From contig WNNJ02003809.1 in the NCBI GenBank assembly GCA_012934845.2, positions 1 to 64,000 on the forward strand: a stretch of 64,000 nucleotides of DNA, read 5' to 3'. Each line of letters begins with the position of its first letter. Position 1 is the stretch's first letter. This stretch comes from Pomphorhynchus laevis. Taxonomy: Eukaryota; Acanthocephala; Palaeacanthocephala; Echinorhynchida; Pomphorhynchidae. The notes below the pieces were generated by a model. The model ran no database searches, had not been told where the DNA came from, and saw only the letters and a list, made by a program, of their open reading frames with translations. Both the position numbers and the translations under genes were made by a program. Positions 19,964 through 29,863 of this stretch are shown here, in pieces.

Positions 19964-22839
19964 TCGATCTCGCTCCTAAGCATACTTTTCGTCTTAGTCT
20001 ATTCAACACTCGCTCCATTCTTCATAAAGCTGATATGCTTCTCGATATCTTCGATCAATTATCTATCGATATTCTCTGCATTACCGAATCCTGGAACTCT
20101 GACTCCGACGATCTTGCTATTCGTCGTCTATGTCGCTCTGGTTGTTTTCTAGTTGAATCAGCTCGTCACATTGCATCTCATACATCTACTGTTTCTAACC
20201 ATGGCGGTATTGTTGCCATTGCTCGTCACCCAATGTCTTTACGTAAAATCAAAGTTAACATCCGTTACACTTCGTTCGAATTACTCATATGCAGATTATT
20301 AACTCCTTTCCCTCTGGAACTTGTGATTGTATATCGCCCAGGTTCAGTTGCCCCATCACGTATCTTCTTTAACGACCTTGCGGATCTAATGTCTCACTGT
20401 TCATTGTATTATACTCCTTATTTTGTTCTAAGTGACTTTAACATTCGCCTTGATCGCTTGTCTAACCCTGACTCTATCACTTTAACTAATCTTGTTTCTG
20501 ATTTTAACTATAAATTACTTTCAACAAGCCCAACTCATATTCTCGGCGGTGCTCTCGACATCATTGCTGTTCCTAACTGCTTCAATGACTATACCTCCTT
20601 GTCAATTACTGATCCTGGTTTGTCCGATCATTTCCTTGTCACTCTTACTCTTACTCGTCCCCATCCTCCTTCTCCGCCTTTACCATTATCTACACCAAGT
20701 CGACCCTGGAAGCTTCTCGATATCCCTATTCTCTGCACAGCCTTACTCAATTCTTCACTCTTTTCACTTCCTCTTAACTATCTCTCTCCCGATGATCTCT
20801 GCATTCTGTTTGATTCTGAACTTACGTCGATCCTCAATAACTTTCTGCCTAGTCGACTTCGACGTTCCCAGCGCTTGCGCCATGCTCCCTGGTTCGATTC
20901 TGACTGTAGTCTTTCAAAGCGTCGACTCCGTCACTCTTTTCGTATGTATAAACGCTTTCTTAAACGTTCTCCCAACTCACTCCCTCCAAATCTTCATGAT
21001 TCCTACTTTTCTCAACGCCGTTCATATTTCATTCTTATACGTACTAAACGTACTCTCTTTTGGCGAAATCAACTCGAGTCATCTTCCAACTCTAAATCTC
21101 ATTGGAAAATCTTAAACTCAATTCTTTCACGATCATCTACCCCTTGTAATATAAATCCTGATGAATTTTCTTCTTATCTACAAACTAAGCTATCTAATTT
21201 ACTTTCCCTACTACCCATAGCCCCCTTGTACCCACTCTTCTCTTTAAATACTTCCCTCCCAGAACTATTCCACCTTCTTCCCGTTTCGTCTGATGAAGTT
21301 TCTTCGGTTCTGCTGTCATTACCTAATAAAACCTCTCCTTCTGACCCAATTCCCACTCACTTGCTTAAAAATATCTGCTCCTTTATCTTACCCTTCCTAA
21401 CCACATTGTTCAACTCGTCCATCCGTAGCCGTACATTTCCTTCCATCTGGAAATGCGCCACTGTTCGTCCTCTCATCAAAAAGCAATCTCTCGACTCCTC
21501 ACTACCATCTTCGTACCGTCCTATTTCACTTCTCCCAACCCTCTCTAAACTCCTTGAGCGTATCGTTCTTAAGCAAGTTAATATATATATCTCTTTTCCT
21601 CTAACTTATTTCCTCCCTTCCAAGCCGCTTTTCGCTCTAATTACTCTACCGAAATTGCCTGTCTTAAAGTTTATAACGACTTACTCATATCGCGCGATCA
21701 TAAATTATGTAGTGTCATAGTTTCTCTTGATCTATCGTCTGCTTTTGACATCGTCGATCACTCGATTCTTCTCCATCGCCTTCGTCATGATTATGGCTTC
21801 TCTTTACCCACTGTATCATGGTTTTCTTCATATCTATCAAACCGTACATTTCGCGTCTATTCTAACTCTTCTCTCTCCCATCCTTCGTCCATTCCGTCCG
21901 GTGTTCCACAAGGCTCCGTATTAGGCCCTATGCTTTTCTCTCTTCTTCTTGGTGATTTGTCTTCGATTTCTCATAAATTTAACTTCCATGTTATGCAATA
22001 TGCTGATGACATTCTCATCTATGCTCATGCACCTGTTTATCGTATTCACGATCTTAGTGTTTCTGCTTCCGACTGTCTTGTCTCAATTTCCAATCATCTT
22101 TCTTCCCTTCGCCTTTCTCTGAATCCTGATAAATCCAAAATTATGTGGATCCTACCTCGACGCCTCGGCTTCGAACCTCCCTCCGTATCATTAAATTCTA
22201 CAATTCTTCCTATCGTTGATAATCTCGTTTTCCTAGGCTTCCATTTTGACAACCGACTTTCACTTAAACCTTTCGTTAGAGATAAAGTACGCTCATCTAC
22301 CTTGATACTCCGCAACCTCCGTCAAGTTCGTAGATTGATCGATTTCCCTTCTTGTATGACTCTCATATCTTCTCTCCTTTTTTCTAGACTCGATTATTGT
22401 CTTAGTCTATTTTCCAACTCACCTAAATCCACTCTTCTTCCCCTACAACGCATCGTCAACGCAGCTGTCCGAATTCTCCTCCGTCTTCGTCGTTTTGATC
22501 ATACATCCCACCATCATTGTTTCTCTTGATTGGCCTGCCATTTATAGTCGTGTTCAAATTCGTCTTCTTATCGTTGCTTTCCGCCTTGTAACTTTTCATA
22601 CCCTTTCATTTCTCAACCTTCCTTTTCTTGATAATTCTCGTCCTGTTTACCGTTCATTGCGTTCCTGTAATTCCCTTCTTTTACATGTCCCAAACTACTC
22701 TACCTCCTTTGGACTTCGTCCCTTCCTGGTGGCTGCTCCTCTATCGTGGAACCAGCTGCCCACTCCTATATGCCAATCAACTTCCCTGCCTTGCTTCAAA
22801 CGACAAATCAGATCCCATTTAAACAATTTATCTGCTTGA
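19927..22839 (+). pseudogene. A-prime ORF2 copy 1: endonuclease plus RT, frameshifted
   Basis: The start ATG lies inside the last 37 bases of ORF1. The endonuclease spans about 19,980-20,660 (LFNTRSILHKADM, CITESWNSDSDDL, VLSDFNIRLDRL, GALDIIAV, DPGLSDHFLVTL). The RT spans about 21,330-22,160 ([75 protein letters not shown]). The first frame is open for 597 codons to 21,720; two extra bases in a TA run near 21,585 shift it, and a second indel near 22,500 breaks the C-terminus. Apart from these it reads well, so it is young. Confidence 0.85.
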
Positions 22840-22918
22840 CTTTTTCATTTTTGTTTGTGGACTTGTAAGCGTACAGCTTGTACGCATTTGCCACATTAAA
22901 TAAATTTGTATTATTATA

Positions 22919-23573
22919 CAACACAAGCAATCACAACAAGCAATCACAACAAGCAACCACAACAAGCAATCACAACAAGCAATCACAACAAGCAATCACA
23001 ACAAGCAATCACAACAAGCAATCACAACAAGCAATCACAACAAGCAATCACAACAAGCAATCACAACAAGCAATCACAACAAGCAATCACAACAAGCAAT
23101 CACAACAAGCAATCACAACAAGCAATCACAACAAGCAATCACAACAAGCAATCACAACAAGCAATCACAACAAGCAATCACAACAAGCAATCACAACAAG
23201 CAATCACAACAAGCAATCACAACAAGCAATCACAACAAGCAATCACAACAAGCAATCACAACAAGCAATCACAACAAGCAATCACAACAAGCAATCACAA
23301 CAAGCAATCACAACAAGCAATCACAACAAGCAATCACAACAAGCAATCACAACAAGCAATCACAACAAGCAATCACAACAAGCAATCACAACAAGCAATC
23401 ACAACAAGCAATCACAACAAGCAATCACAACAAGCAATCACAACAAGCAATCACAACAAGCAATCACAACAAGCAATCACAACAAGCAATCACAACAAGC
23501 AATCACAACAAGCAATCACAACAAGCAATCACAACAAGCAATCACAACAAGCAATTACAACAAGCAATCACAA
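22919..23573 (+). repeat. 13-bp minisatellite, about 50 copies
   Basis: The unit is CAAGCAATCACAA, repeated about 50 times with only two variants seen (CAACCAC near 22,956, CAATTAC near 23,552). It starts at the 3' tail of A-prime copy 1 and ends at the base before the RLE-C ATG. Thirteen is not a multiple of three, so every unit cycles through all frames; because the sequence has no stop in any plus frame, the whole array is open and merges with the RLE-C frame. The translation (period 13 residues, Asn/Gln/Thr/Ser-rich) is a by-product, not evidence of a gene. Confidence 0.95.
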
Positions 23574-24113
23574 ATGACGAGGGAAAAGCCGAGCAAAGAT
23601 ATTTGCTGCTGTACATGCAATGATCAAGCAGCACGGTGCAAAGGATGTGTTTGCGCTCGCTCTAAGAGGAGCTGTAACAATTGCCGTGCCAGTAACTGTC
23701 AGAGTAAATCTGCAGTAATCGCTGATGTATTGGGCGGAACCAATTTAACTGGACCATCGCGAACTTCGGAATCCCCGACTCACTTGTCTCGGGTGAAGGC
23801 AGTTGGCTTATTTACAAATAATCACGTTCCTTGCCTTAATGTTTGTGCCGAGGACTCGATAAAAGCAATGTACCTGCAAGTCATCAAATGGCGTCCTAAT
23901 TTGTTTCGCCTACCACGATGCAACGAGAGTAGGAAATTTCTTAACGAGTTGGCTTCCTTGTTCGAACTTGCGACAACGGATGATGATAATGGTTCTATGC
24001 TGATGAGAGCAACGATTCTGTGCCAAAGCTGCCTTCAGAAGGTTGGTGCGAACAAAACCAGTTCGAATAGAAGGATTATACGGCGGTGCAGAGTTTCATC
24101 ACTCTCTCTTTGA
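23574..24113 (+). pseudogene. RLE-C N-terminal Cys-rich domain and linker
   Basis: Starts at ATG 23,574 (MTREKPSKDI). Residues 11-45 are CCCTCNDQAARCKGCVCARS, then CNNC and CQS, a dense Cys pattern shared with RLE-A and with the 58-kb A-double-prime ORF1. The linker holds WRPNLFRLPRCNESRKFLNE and ILCQSCLQKV, matching RLE-A. The frame is left by a frameshift at about 24,040-24,100, after which the RT frame continues. The open frame also runs upstream through the minisatellite to 22,878, which I judge accidental. Confidence 0.75.
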
Positions 24114-25920
24114 ACAGATTGACGGAAGACTCATCCAATCTTGTGCAGCTCGGACTCGTGGAGCGGCCGGGCCGTCTGGGGTAGATGCTTCTGGATGGCA
24201 AGTATTTTTGAGCGGCTTTGATAGAGATTCATTTCGTCTTGCTACGGCCCTCGCTTCCCTGTCAAAAAGACTAGCGTGTGTTCAAGTTCAGAGAGGCACC
24301 ACAAGTGCTTTAGTAGCGAGCAGGTTGATTGCCCCCAGTAAAATTCCGGGAGTCAGACCGATCGGTATTGGAGAGGTGTATCGGAGGATCATAGCGAAGG
24401 CAGTTTTGACGGTAATATCGCCCCAGATTAAGTCAGTCGCCGGAAACACACAATTATGTGCAGAACAACAAGCAGAAATGGAATACATTGTTCGGACAGC
24501 AAGAGAAGCTCTACGTAGTGGGTTGGGAAAGTGCATCTTGACCATTGATGCGAGAAACGCGTTCAATGTCATAAACCGCAAGCTCAGTTTGCACAACATG
24601 GAAAAAATCTGTCCTGGCCTGTCAACTATTCTGAGGAATTGTTATGCGGAAAATCCAATACTATGTTTGGATAATGAGATAATGTCTTCAAGAGAGGGTT
24701 TTACCCAAGTCGACCCCCTCTCTATGGTGTCGTTTGCGGCATCCACCATTCCGTTGATTGATTCGATGAAGGGACTGCACCCCCGTGTACAGTAACTATG
24801 GTATGCAGACGATGTTACGTGCGTGGGAACGCCAGAAGATCTATTAAAATTCTTCGAATCCATGAAAAGTATTGGACAATTGTATGGGTTTCACGTAAAC
24901 ACGACGAAATGTAAAGTTTTAGCGGGCCCGGCCGAGATAGAAAAGTGCCAGCCTTTCGAATCGCACGGTATCCCTATTCACACTGACGGACTAATTATAC
25001 GCGGGTGCCCAATCGGTTATTAAGCATATAAGGAGGAACAGATTAAGTTAATAATTCAAAAATGGATTGCTCTGTTAGAGCGGTTGAGCAAGGTAGCCGC
25101 AATGTCTATGCAAGTGTCTTACTGGTTGCTTACAAACTGCGTACAGCATAAATGGAGACATATACAACGGGCATGCCCGTGTGATCCCGAATGGTTTGCC
25201 CTTCTTGAGAGAGCAATAATAAAGAACATGGTTGATAAGTTAATCGTCGAGCAACCGTCCGATCTTATGTATAGAATTCTAAGTCTCCCATTGCGGTTTG
25301 GAGGTTTGGGAATTGCGGACCCCTGTGTAAACTCGGTAAAAGAGTGGCAATACTCTGCTATAATGTGCCAGGCTCTTGACTCGTCTGAGGATTCGTACTC
25401 GCTTGCGATTTGTTTGCAGAATGCGTCGGAGAAAATAAGGCGTATGAGACAGATCGACCTGAAGGAAGTCTTTCAAGCAATTTCTGAAGAATGCGATCCT
25501 GACAGAAAGATTGCGCTTGAACACGCTACGGTGAAGGGTGCTTCAAGTTGGCTCAACATTCTACCGTCTGAGTATTACGATTTTCGCTTGAGTAACAGAG
25601 AATTTTGCGACGGCATTGCGACAAGATATAGCACAGCATTATTGCAAGCGCCTGAGAAATGTAAATGTGGCGACTTGAACTCTGTTCAGCACACTCTATC
25701 GTGCAAGACGAGTGGTAAAACGATTATTCGACACAATGTGGTGAGAGACACAGTTGCACGAATTCTAGCTTATGTAACTACGAAACCAGAAATTGAGCCT
25801 ACGCTGACACCGGTGGACTCAAACATTGTATTTTCGTGTCAGGCTACATCGAGGGATATGAACGCGAGATTGAACATAAGTTGCCACGGCTTTTCGGCAT
25901 ACATACTAAGCGGTCCTTGA
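24043..25920 (+). pseudogene. RLE-C reverse transcriptase, post-RT domain and Cys/His knuckle
   Basis: One frame with stops at 24,793 and 25,021. RT motifs: GAAGPSGVDASGWQ, IPGVRPIGIGEVYRRI, CAEQQAEMEYIV, motif A ILTIDARNAFNVINR, motif B EGFTQVDPLSMVSF (Val where RLE-A has Gly) and motif C LWYADDVTCVG. The post-RT region has LRFGGLGIADPCV and HATVKGASSWLN. The knuckle reads CKCGDLNSVQHTLSC, then RHNVVRDTVARIL, then EIEPTLTPV. The last residues, ARLNISCHG, correspond to ARLDI of RLE-A, so the presumed catalytic Asp is Asn. Confidence 0.75.
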
Positions 25921-26234
25921 TGGACTTATCGATATTCAACCCATTTGCAAGGTCGTATGCACTGAGGTCCGTTGATGCTGTGTTTGGATACCATGCACTG
26001 AGGAAGATCTCAAAGTACTCGGAACGAGTAACAAAGATTGAACGAGCAATATTTCTGCCGGTCATTATGTCAGCATTAGGAGGGCTCGGAGCTGATGCAA
26101 GCAAAGTAATTAAAAGGGCGGCGAAGATAGCTTCTAGGAGCAACAACCAGACATATTCTGAGTGTATTGCGCAGTTCAGAAAATGTATTGGAATCAAACT
26201 TGTGCGAGCAAATTCGTGGTGCTTTGGAAACTGA
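25836..26234 (+). pseudogene. RLE-C restriction-like endonuclease, C-terminal half
   Basis: In a different frame from the RT. After a junction region it encodes LSIFNPFARSYALRS, YHALRKISKYSERV, FLPVIMSALGGLGADASKVI and FRKCIGIKLVRANSW, matching the C-terminal parts of RLE-A (RKRAKYSERI) and the 35-kb copy (RKRSKYEERI). A frameshift near 25,850-25,920 separates it from the upstream half of the nuclease, so this copy cannot make an intact enzyme. Confidence 0.7.
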
Positions 26235-26374
26235 ACTAATGAACGGATGTCTCAGTCGGTAGATCCGAGGGTTTAATGACTTTGAATTCAAGCATTTGTA
26301 TTTTGGGCCCATTTGCGGGAACCCTGATTCTGTTATCTCCTCCCAAGAAATAAAAATTATTATTAAAATTATTA

Positions 26375-27230
26375 TAAAAAAATTATTTATTACAAGACTT
26401 TGACACATAAAAGAGTCATTTTGTCTGATCACAATATTAAGAAAAGAAAAAAAGTAGTTCAGCAATAATAAATTGTCACATATAGTTATATATTTCCTGC
26501 AGATAATCTTCTCTTTTTATCCACATGCACAGCGCATTCTGGAAAGATTTGTACTGTGCCATAGACATGATCGAATTCGGCAATCAGTTCCATAGGTTTA
26601 CCGCTCTGTGAGATAATCGCAAGTATCTATGACATTTCCCGTGTGATTGCACAACAACTGATAAAGAGTGTCCTCTGTGGCTCGGGCGATCATTTAGAAA
26701 AACGAATTCCGATGGATAACCAGGAAGGACATGGATCATTCGCCATAACTGTAATAAATCATTGTACACATATCTCTTGTAAACTGAAGTAATATTTAGT
26801 TGGCTTAGTCTATCACAGTAGGCGATGTTCCGAAGATTAGAACATAGCTTGGAAAATCGGCGAAGAATCTTTTCTAATTGGTTTATTTCACCACGCGTAG
26901 AAGGAAAAGTCGCCGGCGAAGCATAATCAATGATTGGTCTGATCAACGCCTTATATAATAGTGAGAACTGAGACGGTGGAAGCGAACTAAAGGTATTTTT
27001 GATCATGTAAATAATTTTTCTCGACGTGTTGCATATATTTTCGGTATTGAGGTCGGTTTTAAACGAATTCTGAACAATTATCCCAAGATCTTTTGTATAC
27101 GAATATGTGGGAATAATCTCAACGCAAACAGAATAATCATTTGGTAAATCACTACGATCAAATCTGAGGTGGACACATTTAGTAATGTTAATCATGATTC
27201 CGGTCAGTTCGCTCCATCTATTCACCATAT
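26375..27230 (-). mobile_element. 5'-truncated CR1-like LINE copy B7
   Basis: A minus-strand B-type LINE keeping only the region after the RT core and a 3' UTR. The tail (about 26,370-26,395) is ATAATAA-rich and merges with the A/T-rich end of RLE-C, so the exact boundary cannot be placed. Confidence 0.75.
26584..27228 (-). pseudogene. LINE ORF2 C-terminal third (B7)
   Basis: 214 codons: IMINITKCVHLRF (just after YADD in whole copies), YSYTKDLGIIVQNSFKTDLN, LIRPIIDYASPATFPS, LEKILRRFSKLC, RPSHRGHSLSV and RYLRLSHRAVNLWN, ending where other copies have about 30 more residues. The open frame is intact but lacks all catalytic motifs, having been lost by 5' truncation. Confidence 0.8.
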
Positions 27231-27408
27231 TTATGTCATATTGAAATTTGATTTATAGCCATCTCTAATGAGTATAAATTTCGCCGAACGTGTCATTCAG
27301 GACGGGAATATCTTACCGACACATGTGGTGAATCAAGTAGACTCTTGTTCATTATGATTTTGAGAAATATAAACAACATTTAGTTTATGGTTACTATCGT
27401 CATTGGCA

Positions 27409-27475
27409 TAGTCGAATATCGTTCGTCGAATATCGTTCGTCGAATATTGTTTGTCGAATATCTTTCGTTGAGTAT
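27409..27475 (+). repeat. 14-bp tandem repeat, about 4.5 copies
   Basis: The unit is GTCGAATATCGTTC with mutations accumulating towards the right. It lies upstream of the E ORF1 pieces, so it is probably part of the E 5' region. One related unit, followed by TTTTGAGAAATATAA, recurs at 33,960-34,020. Confidence 0.7.
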
Positions 27476-27964
27476 TTTGACTGAGGATGGTCTGACTCAA
27501 TCTGAGTCAACCTACATGAATTTTGATAATTCTGCAATTATTACTTCGACGAATACTGTGGACATATGTTCCGTCATCAGACAAGATAAAGATAATGTTA
27601 TAAAACTCAAAAATTTCCGAATACTGAAGAATCCATTAAGAGCAACGATGGTAATATGAATTTTCCAGTTACTAATAATGGAACAGAGACTTATAATCGT
27701 CAAGTAATACATGCTACTGAAGCTAGTACTTTCTCGGGTAGTGCATCTCCCTACCAAAATAAAAGTGATAGACAACAAAACCTTAATAGAAGTTATAATA
27801 TTATTCTCAGCGAAATCCCAGAATAAACCGTAAAAAATTCCCAAGAACGATTAAATCACGATGTTGATAGATTACGCGACATTTTTTCTAAGCTTTTGCA
27901 AAAAGGTGATTATTATTGTTTCAACGGCTTACAAGCAGAGGCTTAAATAGTCGGTTCACATGAA

Positions 27965-28655
27965 ATAAAAATCAACAAAATCATAAAGACTGTTCGCATC
28001 TATAGGGGAACACTTCCTTGCGCATAACAGGATCCATCCGTAATCCGGACTTGAATGCTGAGGCACCACTGCTGCAAACAGTCCCTCCATCCAGTTTGTT
28101 CCAAAGTCCACCTACTTTTCGTCGAAATTGTATACACCGAGACTTTTTCACTAAATTTCGGCTCAAAGTCAAACTGTGTCCGCGAAGGAATGCTGACTGT
28201 CGCAGTTGTAAACACATCTGAAGAGGATGATTTGAAGAACGAAGAACTCGCCACCATATTCATATCGATATACTGACGGATCCAAGAAACGGTCTCAAGC
28301 CGAAGACATTGCAAACGACACTCAGGGCATTTGCGCCAAGATCGGCACCAACTTTGTTGCACGACGAAGCACTCTCTCAGAGATCAAGTGTTCCCCAACT
28401 GTGCATTGGTATACACAAGGGGCAGCATACAACAACCGGCTAAGAACGTGAGCCAAAATTAGAGGCCGAAGAGCAACCGGATCAAGAGCTAAGAATGTGT
28501 GCCTAATGACCCCTACCATTTTAATAGCGTTGGCACATGCAAGAGCGGTATGTGGGGGAGTTCTCAGGAGTGGGAACTGCCCCATGAGATTTGAACATGA
28601 GATTGCATGTTCAAACCACATGCAATCTCATGAGGAGATTGCATGTGGTTTGAAC
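27965..28655 (-). mobile_element. 5'-truncated CR1-like LINE copy B10 inside E
   Basis: A minus-strand 3' fragment most like the C-terminus of B5 (LRGHSLTLSRNLVKKSRCIQF against LRGHGLTLRRERIRKSRAVQF). Its 5' side ends in a perfect snapback: arms 28,609-28,629 and 28,635-28,655, 21 bp each with a 5-base loop. This suggests that the 5' junction was made by fold-back copying rather than a simple join. Confidence 0.7.
27981..28621 (-). pseudogene. LINE ORF2 C-terminus (B10)
   Basis: 28,621-28,322 encodes ANAIKMVGVIRHTFLALDPV, LILAHVLSRLLYAAPCVYQC and ERVLRRATKLVPI; 28,300-28,217 is frameshifted; 28,217-27,981 encodes LRGHSLTLSR, FRRKVGGLWNKL and FPYRC, the very C-terminus. All RT motifs were lost by truncation. 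High likeness to B5 marks it as the same subfamily. Confidence 0.75.
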
Positions 28656-28984
28656 GTACGCAAGGTGTTTTGATTAGGAAAGAAATTAATTGATAAGCCT
28701 CGACTATTGGAGGTCGCAATGAGCTCTATTAATCATGCCAATATCTTATTAAAGCGTTGATATTGATTGAAGGGAACCAATACAAGTATTCTTCGCGATC
28801 TCGCATTAGAGGACCGTATGAAGTTTAGGAAAGCAAATGAAAAATTAAGTCGTTTAGCTAGTAATGAAGTTAACCTTTGTGTTTGAAATTTTCGCGTTGT
28901 GAAATTGCGACCGACAGTTCGATGGGTTCTGATGAAGCATCTATGAGCAAAACTAACAACGATTTTTTACAATGTGGTTAGATT

Positions 28985-29790
28985 GTGCATCTCCCAATAG
29001 TGCCTTCTTCAAACAGTAGCAGTCGAGAAATTTGTCATCCTTTAGGATGTTTGGTTTCATTCGAAGGTATTTTTGAGGTGAAGCAACCAACATATAGTGT
29101 AAGTAATGTTTCACGGCATTTGTCAATCGGCTATTCGAATTTGCGTAGTTTGCTAGCTCAGGTCGTAGAACTGAATCAACATATTCTGTCACATTCGTAC
29201 GATTTTTTCTGTATAACTAAATCCTGGTTACATATTCATCTAACAGATACCCTTATTAAGATACCAGGTTATCGGCTGCTGCGAGCTGATCGAATATCGG
29301 GTAAGCGTGGAGGTGGAGTTGCTGCGTACGTTCGCAACAATTTCATTATATCAAATATATAATCTCGATGTGACGAGTATGGATCGCTTGAGAGTTTGCG
29401 CTTTTATGCTAACTGTGAGTCCGTCAGTATTAATATTTGCGTTCTATATCAGGCCCATTAGTTCTAATATTTTTGATGCCTTAAAGTCATTGTTGAGCTC
29501 TTTGTGAGTAAGCAAACATTTAATACTCGTTGGCGATTTCAATCTACCAAAAACAAACTGGTCAGAATCTCTCTTTACTGAATGTATCATTGATGAAAAG
29601 GATTTATCCGAATTCCTAGTTGCTGAACTGCTTCTAATTCAGCATATATACAAACCTACGTGTAGTTCATCAAGGCCGAGATCCATTATCGATTTAGCAT
29701 TCACCAAATGTATCACTGACATAGAAATAGTTAGTTATCTGCCAGATATCGGTATCAGTGATCATTGTGTACTCGCTTTAGAGTCTACTA
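28985..29790 (+). pseudogene. LINE endonuclease domain (E)
   Basis: Pieces: SIGYSNLRSLLAQVVELN, FCITKSWLHIHLTDT, RADRISGKRGGGVAAYVRNN (28,985-29,362); then in other frames LLVGDFNLPKTNW (about 29,525), LLLIQHIYKPTC, SIIDLAFTKC and GISDHCVLAL (to 29,780). The Glu of the TES/W motif is Lys here (CITKSW), a likely active-site loss. It is cut off before the RT by the A3 insertion. Confidence 0.7.
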
Positions 29791-29863
29791 AAAAAAATAT
29801 TTTTTAACGTGGCAAATGCGTGCAGCGCACGCTTACATGACCACAACAAAACAAAAACGTAAA

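Larger units (their letters stand above)
18281..22917 (+). mobile_element. A-prime LINE copy 1, near full length
   Basis: The most complete plus-strand A-prime element: a 5' region with direct repeats (18,286-18,600), ORF1 (18,637-19,963), ORF2 (19,927-22,839), and a 3' UTR with hairpin GCGTAC-agctt-GTACGC (22,869-22,885) and a TTATTAT tail. It is closely similar to copy 2 (44,487-46,577). A few indels break ORF2. The exact 5' end is uncertain. Confidence 0.85.
23574..26370 (+). mobile_element. RLE-type LINE copy RLE-C, near full length
   Basis: A plus-strand element: Cys-rich N-terminus, linker, RT, post-RT domain, Cys/His knuckle and restriction-like nuclease, then a 3' UTR with GGGCCCATTTGCGGGAACCC (about 26,306) and an A/T-rich ATTATT tail. 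Unlike RLE-A it is not interrupted by other elements. It has two frameshifts and two in-frame stops. The 13-bp array occupies the place of its 5' UTR. Confidence 0.8.
27387..28947 (+). pseudogene. Decayed LINE ORF1 (E), split by B10
   Basis: Left part: SYNIILSEIPE, SQERLNHDVDRLRDIFSKLL (27,795-27,900), the conserved ORF1 block seen as LDDDIVHLRAVFSKIF in B4. Right part, after the insertion: PRLLEVAMSSINHANILLK (about 28,700), TSILRDLALEDRMKF, KANEKLSRLASNEVNLCV and NFRVVKLRPTVRWV (28,770-28,930). Several stops and shifts break it. In the Arg-Trp codons near 28,921 the ATG of an overlapping ORF2 frame appears, as in A-type elements. Confidence 0.65.
27360..29790 (+). mobile_element. CR1-like LINE copy E, interrupted by B10 and cut by A3
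   Basis: A plus-strand B-type element. It has a 5' region with a 14-bp tandem repeat (27,409-27,475), ORF1 pieces at about 27,690-27,960 and 28,690-28,947, and endonuclease at 28,985-29,790. The ORF1 halves flank the minus-strand insertion B10. The right end is cut by the 3' end of A3 just after the endonuclease GISDHCVLAL motif; no RT was found on the far side of A3. Confidence 0.7.

Noticed and set aside
20492-21115. A 207-codon hydrophobic open frame inside A-prime ORF2 (with a near-identical twin at 44,209-44,865)
   Set aside because: It is an off-frame shadow of the RT/linker coding region, whose pyrimidine-rich composition yields Leu/Ile/Ser-rich alternative frames.
22919-23573. CRISPR array, because of the regular repeats
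   Set aside because: There are no unique spacers; it is a head-to-tail minisatellite in eukaryotic DNA.
22878-24113. A 411-codon open frame with a 13-residue Asn/Gln/Thr/Ser repeat, looking like a prion-like or repeat protein
   Set aside because: It is the translation of the 13-bp minisatellite, which is open in every plus frame because of its period; the only supported coding part starts at the RLE-C ATG, 23,574.
23574-26370. R2 element in ribosomal DNA
   Set aside because: The nuclease layout is R2-like, but no rRNA sequence flanks any of the three RLE copies.
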